Below, piece by piece: positions 55,481 through 64,000 of a stretch of 64,000 nt of DNA. Where the stretch lies: contig CM071569.1 of the NCBI GenBank assembly GCA_036426205.1, positions 285,070,418-285,134,417 of the forward strand, written 5' to 3'. The notes beneath the pieces are model-generated. The model had not been told where the DNA came from. It made no database searches and worked only from the letters and a program-made list of their open reading frames with translations. The DNA is from Ascaphus truei (Eukaryota > Chordata > Amphibia > Anura > Ascaphidae). Position 1 is the stretch's first letter, and each line of letters opens with the position of its first letter. The position numbers and the translations under genes are program-made.

Positions 55481-55510
55481 AAGAGGAAGCCTCTAGAGGT
55501 GAAACGCGTT
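55481..55510 (+). ncRNA. Hammerhead-like motif copy 6
   Basis: AAGAGGA + A, hairpin GCCT-CTAG-AGGT (one G-U), then GAAACGCGTT. The CU of the core is AA here, so it is less like a hammerhead, but stem and GAAACGCG are kept. T-rich sequence follows (55690-56080). Confidence 0.4.
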
Positions 55511-57149
55511 GAGTCTGCAGTGCATCCGGATTGCACTGTCCATTGCAGTGCGGAGACGAGACAGAGGCATCGGGGCTCGGGGTAAAGAATACGCTCACCA
55601 AAAGTGACGTCAGACGCGGGAGAAAGCCAGAGGTCAGAGTCCCGAAGTCAGAGCTGGACACCGGTTGCCGCGATCCTGCTGTGTTTTTACACTACAATGC
55701 CTATTTTAACCTTACCAAATGTGAGTGAGATTGCCACACATTACAGTCTATATGATATATGTTTTTCCGTGCCACACGGTGTCTTGCCTTTTCTTATTTT
55801 GAGTGTGATACAAGATTCCTACTAAGACGAAACAAAACACCTGAGTTGGGACTTACATACCATCTGATGAGAGTCGAACAGCGAGAGTCGACACTTGTGC
55901 ATACACTCTCATATAATTGTTTTCACGCTAAGATTTCACCATTGGAATTTTGATTTATTGTTTTCACTTTCTTTCACACTTTTTTCACCTTTTTTTGTGC
56001 TCCTCCAACTTGAACCCAAACCCATTGTTATAATACACTTTTTGCTGAACTTTCTACCCAAATGCTGCCCTACAATTTAATGAAACAATCACATTTCTGT
56101 CTGCTACCTTGTCATATTTGCATTATACAAAAAAACATTTTTTTAGGCTTTTTCAAAACCATGTCTAAGATTTTGCAGGGGAATTTTTTTTAAAAATTGA
56201 AATATCTCCTAAATCTAAAATTAAATATTTGGGGATTCGGGGGGAGGGGGGGGGGGGGGGTTTGTTGACAAACCGATACACCCGTAGGTGCTGTAGAAAG
56301 CTGCACTATTACCTTTTCCCCAGAGTCACTATAATAACTGTAAATTGAGTTTAATGTTGAATGATCTGGGTTATTGGAAAACCAATGCAATGTAAGCTTG
56401 ACTCGAGTAGAATGACATCGCTTTGGCTTCATATTTCTGATCTGTAGGAAAACAACTCAACATTAAAATACCCATTCTGATTTGAATGTAAACATGCCAC
56501 AGAAGAACATTATCACACCTCAGGGGTATTTGGGAAAATGGGCAGCAACTCTACATCCTAATGTAAGGAAAGGCTTTATAAATAGCCTTTTAAGCACAAT
56601 ATCCTCCTTGCAGCATAGCAGGATCTCCCTCTGTGCTGGGGGGGGGGGGGGGCGGGGTGTAGGTAAAACTGAATTATAATGAACTACATCTCCTCCATGA
56701 TAATAAACCAATATAGAGCAGCAGCGGGAACTGCATTCACATGTATATTAAATTGGTCTTTTTTTGCCCTTTATAGGAAAGTCATTTTTCTGAACGGGTA
56801 ATTTTGATGTCTACCATGAATTACTGTAAACACGCAAACGAGATATCCCCATGTTCCTTTATAATATCAAGAAAATAGAGTTGTAAGAAACATTGGAAGA
56901 TTGAGTATTAAACCAACCTATACAGTATTTTTGCCAGTAACCCTGGTGTGTGACGTCACTTCCTGATATTGTGTACGTTTCGCTGTTTCATCCGCGGCTG
57001 TGAGTTTGTGTCCCTACTCGTTTGACTTTTTTTTGAGAGTGTGCATGTATATAGTTTGGGGTTTGCCCTGTTCCTATAAACCACATTTAAAGCGGCCGAA
57101 CGTGTTTAAAAAAAAAAAAAAAGCCGTGTGTGCTGCGCACGCGCATAGT
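55511..57149. other. Retroelement-like T-rich body, then unassigned
   Basis: 55700-56080 is T-rich and probably belongs to the element carrying the motif at 55481. Runs of G occur at 56241-56261 and 56639-56652. 56700-57149 is unassigned, with a poly-A run at 57110. Confidence 0.35.
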
Positions 57150-57712
57150 AAGTGAAACTTCTTTGTGTGTTATCAGCAACATTTAAAGTAACAATAATAT
57201 TAGATGTTGTTATAGATTTTTGTAATAAAATGGAATCATTTTACGGGGTCATGTTTTTAGAATGAGTCTGCTTAGAGCATGAGTAAATTTGATTGGCGGG
57301 GTCATGTTTATTGGCAGCAGTGCAGTGGCAGCAGTAGCGGCATCATGGATGTTGAGCTGGTGGGTGGAGCGGCGCCGGCCGCCGCCGCATGTCAGCGGGT
57401 GGGGGGAGCGGCGGCAGTCAGTGTTGTTGAGCGGGTAGGGGGGAGAGGTGCCGGCGGCTGGCACCGCCGTCGCATGTCAGCGGGCGCGTGGGGGGAGCGC
57501 GTCGCCGCCGCATGTCAGGCGTGTGGGGGGAGTGGACCAGGGTGGGTGCGAGCGGATGGGAGCATGTCAGTGTTGGGGTCGGGCTGAGCCAGAGCACAGC
57601 CCGGCCTCAGCTGCTAGCACTTACTTCATGACGTCACATCTGTTTCATTTTCTGTCTCCACAATGCATTTTTGTCCCATTACGAATGAGGTGCCACTAAA
57701 GAAGTTTCACTT
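57150..57712. mobile_element. Short DNA transposon with GC-rich tandem core
   Basis: Inverted ends AAGTGAAACTTCTTTG (57150) and AAAGAAGTTTCACTT (ending 57712). The core 57350-57560 repeats GCCGCCGCATGTCAGCGGG and GTGGGGGGAGCG motifs. The superfamily was not assigned. Confidence 0.65.
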
Positions 57713-57733
57713 CAAAAAATAAAGAATAGGATT

Positions 57734-58062
57734 GAAGCGGGGGTCTGCGGAGCTGGACCGCGTTAATTTGAGCGCCGGTCACCCCCTGCTCCCTGAGATA
57801 CTTACCTCAGAAGGGGGTGCTGGTAGAAGCTCTGCAGGTTTAAATGTGCCGGTTGTACGGACCAATAGGTAGCCACAAGGGATGATGTCACGGCTTCCTA
57901 TTGGCCAGCAGGACGCGGGAAATTTAAGGCGCCATTATGTAATCCTAAAGCTAGTTCAGCCAGAGCGGCTAAAGGCACCCCCTGCAGAGATACGTATCTC
58001 TGGAAGCAAGGGGTCCCCGGAGCTGAAATCAATGCGGTTCATCTCCAGAGACCCCCTGCTTC
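57734..58062. mobile_element. Palindrome-ended MITE (329 bp)
   Basis: Ends GAAGCGGGGGTCTGCGGAGC and CTCCAGAGACCCCCTGCTTC; the interior mentions CCTATTGGCC. Related to 5640-6012. Confidence 0.68.
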
Positions 58063-58084
58063 AAACGCATTTAAAAAGAAAAAA

Positions 58085-58230
58085 GGAAGTGTCACTGTTG
58101 AAGGCGCAACACAACGACACGTGGGTTTTCTGAATATAAGCTTTTTATTTAGCCTCAAAAACGGTTGAACAAAACAGAGCTTATCTTCAGCATATAAACG
58201 GTTAACAAAAATATAAGTCCTTGATACGGA
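58085..58230. mobile_element. Segment homologous to the foldback element at 32973-34076
   Basis: GGCGCAACACAACGACACGT then GGGTTTTCTGAATATAAG, CTTTTTATTT aligns with 33973-34030. No other part of that element was recognised here. Confidence 0.45.
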
Positions 58231-58987
58231 TGTAACCCATGGATCCCCACCCGGTCGCAGATCGGGCCCCCTAAGGTGTTCTGGGGTCTGGCTACATGTC
58301 TCTGTGTGGTGCATACCTGCTGGCAACAGGAGGGCCTGAGTCTCCCGCGATGACATGGGGGGACAACAGGACAGGTTACTGGGGTGGTTGCCTTCGTTCT
58401 CCTTCAATGGTGCAGCGCCTCCGTCTGTAGTAAGCCTCAGGGACACGGGGTGGAATCCCTACCACAGAAATCCCCCTCCCAGGGATTAGAGATTCCAGTC
58501 TCACACAAGGTTCTTGTTAAACAACAGACTCCTTTATTACTCAGTCTCCCACAGCAGCAGACAGGTACAGTTGATTTACAATGCCACCAGCTGTTCTCCT
58601 TAGTGATGGTCCCTGCCTCCACTCTGGACCTTAGGGCCATCCAGAGGGGGCTAGGTTTTCCCTCACCCCTTAAGCAGGGTAAGAGGTATTTGGTCCACCT
58701 ATAGCTCACTATCAATATCAGCTCTACTCATGAGCTGCTCACTCTATCCTCCCTAACACTAACTCAGGCTGAACTGTCACTAAATAGGAAATGCACTGCT
58801 CTTTATGATATCAGCAGGCACCGCCCCTGTGTCTTGATTGGACACAGGGTCAGGTGACCTACCTCCACCATTCAGGGCAAGTGCTTGAAGTGGGGGAAAC
58901 CCATGATAACTCCTGGCAACCTGCCCTTACCAGGGATTATGCCAGAAGGAGGAAAGAAATATAGCCCCTAATCTTACCAGGGCTACA
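58231..58987 (-). mobile_element. Solo LTR of a Gypsy-type element (757 bp)
   Basis: Starts TGTAACCCATGG, ends CCAGGGCTACA, flanked by CGGA on both sides (58227-58230, 58988-58991). The minus-strand AATAAA lies at about 58531. Shares CAACCTGCCCTTACCAGGGA with 39587-40345. Confidence 0.85.
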
Positions 58988-59905
58988 CGGACTTTGCCCT
59001 TTTTCCCAGAAAGTTCAAGTCCAGGATACACAAGAGCAAGAGTTCCACTATAAACAGACCTTCCTGCAGGCTTTCTCCCTCCGGAGCTCCAGTTTGTGTC
59101 TCCCTGGTTCAGGCAGGACACCAGAGCACCGAGAGCTGCAGTGTAACGCTGAACTGCCCGCAGACCTGGCCAGTCCCCAGTACTGAGGTGGGTAAGGGTA
59201 TAACACGCACCCAAAGCAGTGAGGGCGTGCCCGGAGTGTGGTAGGGTGCGTTGCCGGGTCTGGTGAGAGAGGGTTAGCCAGATACTTGCCGCGTCCGGGG
59301 CGCCAGAGGTCCGAGTGGTAAGATCCGAAAGCCGTAGGTCAAGGGCAGGAGAGAGCAGCGTAGTGAGGTCCAAAGCTGAGTCCAGGGGGTAGCGAGATCA
59401 AATCTAAGGGTAGCATACAGGGTCAGGAACTGGAGCGAGAGCTGAAAGATACAAGAGAGCCAGGCATAGAACTCCGTACAGCAAGAGCCACAAGAAAACT
59501 ATGCAGAGCGAGGAAGGAGAGGGCAGACTGGGGTTATATATGTAGGAGGACCAATGGGAGCAAGAGGCGAAGCGGGGGCATGCCTGAGCGGGCCCCAGGA
59601 TAGGCTCAGGTGCCTAGAGTGGGAGCCAGCCAGGTGAGTGGTAGAGATAGCCTGTAGCAGATGGGAGGCGGAGCCAGAAGTGCGGGAGGACGGCAAAGAA
59701 GGTCGGGTGCGCGCGCCCTGTAAGGTTCCCGCGCGCACGCCCCGGCAGCGTGTGGGACGAGGCGGCATGCGCCATAGAGGAGAGGAGCGGCGCCCGACCG
59801 GAGCAGGTAAGGAGCCGGCGGGGAGGGCACATGGAGAGTGCGGCGGTGCTGGGAGCCGGGGCAACAGGGACCCGCTGTAGGTAGCGTGTCCCCCGATTCC
59901 TTACA
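58988..59905. mobile_element. LTR-like sequence interrupted by the solo LTR
   Basis: Style resembles 23487-24363 (GGTCCGAGTGGTAAGATCCG, GGGTTATATATG). The right edge is probably CCCCGATTCCTTACA at 59905. The left part would continue before 58231, since the solo LTR inserted at CGGA. Minus-strand ORFs of 121-148 aa inside are low-complexity and unsupported. Confidence 0.4.
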
Positions 59906-61652
59906 TGCAGACGTTGCATGAACCTGGTGAGCAGACGGCCTGTTCTCGGACTGACATCTAACCTGCTCAGTGCTGCGCTCAACCTTTAAACATAGGTCTC
60001 CCATAAATAACAATCAGGTAGGGAATCCACCCTGTCACAAGGCACCATGTTCTGCTGCTTTAAAGGAAAAAGCCCTGGGCTTCTAAGGAAGGGGCGGTAC
60101 GACTTGAGGCCCCTCCCCTAAGGTGTCGTGATGTCAGGACAGGGGGAGGGATTAGGCAAGGGGTACTTAGAGCAAGGGGGAGGAATCCTAGCTTCCTCTT
60201 CTAGGATCTGCTGGAGCGAAGTTCCACCCTCCCGCCCTGTTTTTAGGCATGAGGGATGTTGGCATTGGAAAGAAACATTGGGGTTCTGCTCTGTGTTTGT
60301 CGCAGCTTTGGGTGTATGTTGGCGGGAGTAATGTTATTCTGGGAGGGGGACTCTGTCAGTATTGGCTCCTGGAGGGAGGTCGCAGATCTCGGAAGTATTT
60401 TAGTTGGGGAAGGCGGTACCATTCCAGGCTGGGCGGCTGGAATGGTGGTGACCTTCCAGATGGAATTGGTGAAAGGCGGATGCATTCCAGGCTAGGCTCG
60501 GTTGTGGTAGAGACCTTCCAATGGCGGCTCTTTCCATTCATACTAAGGTACTAAAGGAGTATGCGCTGAGGGTATCCCCTCGAGCTTTGGTAGATCTGAG
60601 CGGAGAAACCTGGCTCGGTCCCTAGTTGGGGTTAAATATGGGATATTTATCTGGGAGAGGGGTCCAGCTCGAGGCATGGGTAAGTCATGTGGGAAGTTGT
60701 CAAAAAGTACTGCATGGCAGTATTCAGTATTTGTTTTAATTGTGTTCTGTCGATGCCCATGGAAATCATTAAGAAGGGTTTGAATTAAAATATACAGTAC
60801 ATTAATCTTCATCATCATCAACTCTGGGGGATCCTGTAACCACATACAGTGGTAGAGCGATGTGTTGCAAGCTTTCTCGGAAATAATTACTGTACCGTTC
60901 TTTTTAAAAATACAATGAAGTATAAATCATTGGAGAATGTTAAACACTTGGGCGCCATTTGTCACACAGATGTAGCCGACTTTATTGCAGCCGCGGCGCG
61001 CTCCCCAGGAAATAGCACAATAGCCACGCCCCTTTCTTGAGCATGGCTGATTCAAAAGCGCGTCCGTTTCTCCCGTGGGCGCGTTGCGCGTGTAACACTG
61101 CGGCGCGTCACACATTGCAGTAACATTGGCTAACATCTGTACTTCGGTAAGTGGTAGTGAAATGTCCTTCTGCAGATGTAGCAAGTTGTGCTGTATCGGG
61201 CGCCGAAGAAGTAAAAGTCGTCTGCGCTGCGGACAGTGTCTTCCATGATCGAGCCGCGGTGAGTCCAGTCTTGCGAATTCGATCACCCCGCCGCGTTAAT
61301 CCTTCAGTGCCGCGACCGCGCGTGGCAGCAGCGTGGGAGATATTAAACTTCATCTACATGCAGTGTTTTGCTGTTGGCATGATTTCATTTTCCTTGTGTT
61401 CATACAGTAAGTGTGCTACACCCCACCGCATAATGAGGTCATCGCGACGTTGCCCCGTACCTCCTGTCTCTCTGCACTTTGATTTGTTGGCCAGGTGCCC
61501 AGGCCTTAGCATGACAGCAAGTAAAATGACTGGAACTGGCCCCCGTTCCATCCCCAAACTGCAACACTGATGGATCACATGAGGAGCAGTATTAAAGGAG
61601 TCTGCACCTAGAGAATGAAATAGCATAACACTGTTAGATCAATGTATTTATG

Positions 61653-61654
<2 letters not shown>
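59906..61654. other. Unassigned, repeat-like sequence
   Basis: 60050-60540 looks LTR-like (GC-rich, GGAATGGTGGTGACC-type tandem phrases), but no ends were found. 60950-61350 contains ACTTTATTGCAGCCGCGGCG and GC-rich sequence of unknown family. No exon seen. Confidence 0.35.

Positions 61655-61722
<68 letters not shown>
61655..61722. repeat. (GT)n microsatellite
   Basis: About 34 GT units with one interruption. 61723-62296 is unassigned. Confidence 0.95.
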
Positions 61723-61727
<5 letters not shown>

Positions 61728-62296
61728 GTTGTTTTCATGTGCTGTGTTTAGTACCCAAGATAAATATTTACCCATTCATGCGGTATTCATTTTAAATAGT
61801 TTTTTTTTTTGTTTTCATTTAAATGCAAATTTAAGAATGATAAACTTTAATTTGGTATAGACCCATTATACCAATCTATTTGGAACATTAAAATACATAT
61901 TTGGGCTTTGCTACCCTGTGCAAATAGCAGTGTAACAGTGACATTGTGAAACCCAGTGATTTAGCCGCGCTAAAAAAACAGTGCTATTATAGTGATGAAT
62001 TCATAATAAAGCGAAGTGTAATGCAACAAACCTCTCAACCTTCCTATAGGGAATATGTACAGTCCCCTCAAGTGGAATGGACGCGGATGGTTGGAAGGGA
62101 GCAGAGAATCGGCACAGGAACACCCCAAAAGATAAAATACAAATAGTAAATTGTGCAGTATATTAGGTTAAGGCGACAGAGTAAAATCTGGCCCTATAGA
62201 TTGCCTACTTACAACAAGTAAGTGGTAAACAGTGACATTGTGCCAGGATATGTATCCTATCACATGAATTGTATCCCGTGTTATTCACCGCCACGG

Positions 62297-62827
62297 TCAG
62301 GTGACACGGCTGCGCTCTCAGGTGACACGGCTGCGCTCTCAGGTGACACGGCTGCGCTCTCAGGTGACACGGCTGCGCTCTCAGGTGACACAGCTGCGCT
62401 CTCAGGTGACACGGCTGCGCTGTCAGGTGACACGGCTGCGCTGTCAGGTGACACGGCTGCGCTGTCAGGTGACACGGCTGCGCTCTCAGGTGACACGGCT
62501 GCGCTCTCAGGTGACACGGCTGCGCTCTCAGGTGGCACGGCTGCGCTCTCAGGTGACACGGCTGTGCTCTCAAGTGACACAGCTGCGCTGTCAGGTGACA
62601 CGGCTGCACTCTCAGGTGACACATCTGCGCTGTCAGTTGACACGGCTGTGCTCTCAGGTGACAAGGCTGTGCTCTCAGGTGACAAGGCTGCGCTCTCAGG
62701 TGACATGGCTGCGCTGTCGGGTGACACGGCTGCACTCTCAGGTGACATGGCTGCGCTGTCAGGTGACACGGCTGCGCTCTCAGGTGACATGGCTGCGCTG
62801 TCGGGTGACACGACTGCGCTGTCAGGG
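62297..62827. repeat. 21-bp minisatellite, ~25 units
   Basis: Unit GGTGACACGGCTGCGCTCTC then A, 21 bp. As 21 is a multiple of 3, four frames stay open and produce 7-residue repeats such as SGDTAAL; no coding evidence otherwise. 62828-63272 is unassigned. Confidence 0.95.
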
Positions 62828-63272
62828 GTAATTACGTAATTTGCAGGTATGTTCCTATGATGCTGGGGGCATTCCCTAACATGAGTAGCGAGTTCCTTTT
62901 GCCAGGGAACATTGGCCTCCGGAGTGTGGCAGCAGAGATTGGCAGGGTAGCATAATTGGGTAACTGCCCACCATTCAGGAGTAATGAATGTAAAACAATG
63001 TGTCTGCTGCCTGTTGTATTTCTCTTTGAAAGACCCGTCAGATAAGATCCTATAATACAGCCTGGCATAAAGCTGATCTCCCGTGCAGATATTTTACCAA
63101 GCCGCTGGAACTTGTAAACATGCAGTGTAACCGTGAGAATTAATTTTAGGAATTGTAAGGTTCTGTGCTTGTTCCCAGGGAAGTGCATGTTTATAGTACT
63201 TGGGATATATATTTAAAAAGACTAACAATTGTTTTTAAATGTACATTGTATAGATGTGATATGTGTGTACAT

Positions 63273-63910
63273 CAGTGTTTTTCAACCTGGGATCACGGTC
63301 ATCCATAAAGGCTTCCCTGCAATTTTAAGGTAATTTGAAGATGATACCAAATGCAGAAGAATTTACAATGCATCTGATCTCAGACGCGCTATTAGAGAGG
63401 GTTGGGGTTCCTTACTATGGATCCGATCTCAGACGCGCTATTAGAGAATGTTGGGGTTCCTTACAAAGCATCTGATCTTAGACACGCTATTAGAGAGGGT
63501 TGGGGTTCCTTACAATGCATCTGATCTCAGAAACGCTATTAGAGAGTGGTGGAGTTCCTTACAATGCATCTGATCTCAGAAACGCTATTAGAGAGTGGTG
63601 GAGTTCCTTACAATGCATCTGATCTTAGACACGCTATTAAAGAGGGTTGAGGTTCCTTGCAATGCATCTGATCTCAGACGCTCTATTAGAGAGGGTCGGG
63701 GTTCCTTACAATGCATCTGATCTCAGAAACGCTATTAGAGAGGGTTGGGGTTCCTTACAATGCATCTGATCTCAGACGCGCTATTAGAGAGGGTTGGGGT
63801 TCCTTACAATATATCTGATCTCAGACGCGCTATTAGAGAGGGTTGGGGTTCTGTAGAGTTTTACTGTATAAGTATAGGGTTCTTGAACCAAAAGAAGTTG
63901 GAAACCATTG
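63273..63910. mobile_element. hAT MITE with 49-bp minisatellite core
   Basis: Starts CAGTGTTTTTCAACCTGGG, ends AGTTGGAAACCATTG; flanks GTGTACAT and GCGTATAG match only 5 of 8. The core, 63344-63850, is about ten copies of a 49-bp unit built on ACAATGCATCTGATCTCAGA, CGCGCTATTAGAGAGGGTTG. Confidence 0.75.
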
Positions 63911-64000
63911 GCGTATAGAGCTTTTCAAACCTGTCACTCCTTCAAAGTCTACGGTTATCTACTCGTATTAAAAACAACCTCTATGTGCTTTAGTTGTACG

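Larger units (their letters stand above)
42837..64000 (+). other. Partial intron downstream of the second tomosyn exon
   Basis: Starts at donor GTAAG (42837) and runs off the window. It contains Gypsy-B, solo LTRs, a polypurine tract and minisatellites. Confidence 0.7.

Noticed and set aside
57279..57699. 102-aa Gly/Ala/Arg-rich ORF
   Set aside because: Product of GC-rich tandem repeats inside an inverted-ended element.
44967..64000. Third tomosyn exon (the segment following LHSLKFN)
   Set aside because: I searched by eye for the expected conserved peptide and splice pattern downstream of 42837 and saw none; a translated search would be decisive.

Overview
The window looks like nuclear DNA of a vertebrate with a large, repeat-rich genome, most likely a frog or toad. 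That identification is an inference from the repeat load: palindromic hAT-type short elements, Ty3/Gypsy elements with ~0.75-1.1 kb LTRs, L2-like and L1/Tx1-like LINEs, PIF/Harbinger-like, piggyBac-like and TTAA-targeting short elements, and many minisatellites. No bacterial or organellar features were seen.

The only host gene I can support is a pair of consecutive coding exons on the + strand, at 37523-37604 and 42736-42836. Both have consensus splice sites and compatible phases. They encode the part of the N-terminal WD40 region of a tomosyn that reads LGRPGVDCYCQHES...HLQFLINE, then GALVSA...TLHLWNLRQKRP...LHSLKFN. As I recall the two vertebrate paralogues, the residues favour STXBP5L (tomosyn-2) over STXBP5. 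The rest of the window is therefore intron: at least 37.5 kb upstream, a 5,131-bp intron between the exons, and at least 21 kb downstream.

Layout. 0.6-9.1 kb: LTR fragment, nested DNA transposons, a block of 29-30-bp minisatellites inside or beside palindromic hAT elements, a GC-rich short element, a tRNA-derived SINE, and a 17-copy 51-bp minisatellite in which every unit carries a consensus 5' splice site. 9.5-14.9 kb: L1-like ORF2 fragment, hammerhead-like motifs, more hAT elements. 15.2-19.4 kb: broken minus-strand Gypsy element (Gypsy-A) with PNMA-type Gag. 19.9-29.1 kb: two large palindromes, four solo LTRs, a TTAA-targeting element. 30-36 kb: hAT elements, two L2-like LINEs (one split by a 1.1-kb hairpin element), two adjoining Harbinger-like elements. 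37.5-42.8 kb: the two tomosyn exons with a hAT element full of polypyrimidine, a piggyBac-like element, a truncated LTR element and a third L2 tail between them. 43-64 kb: a 6.2-kb Gypsy element (Gypsy-B, minus strand, itself split by a hairpin element), a 0.7-kb polypurine tract between two inverted LTRs, further solo LTRs, and two large minisatellites.

The most interesting non-standard signals are: (1) six copies of a small RNA-like motif, YYGANGAA - variable hairpin - GAAACGCG, whose stems differ in sequence but keep pairing and whose invariant parts resemble the hammerhead ribozyme core; (2) a class of insertions with 13-14-bp target duplications and large foldback arms; (3) minisatellites that repeatedly arise inside short DNA transposons. 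Boundaries marked approximate come from reading by eye; no alignment or database search was possible.
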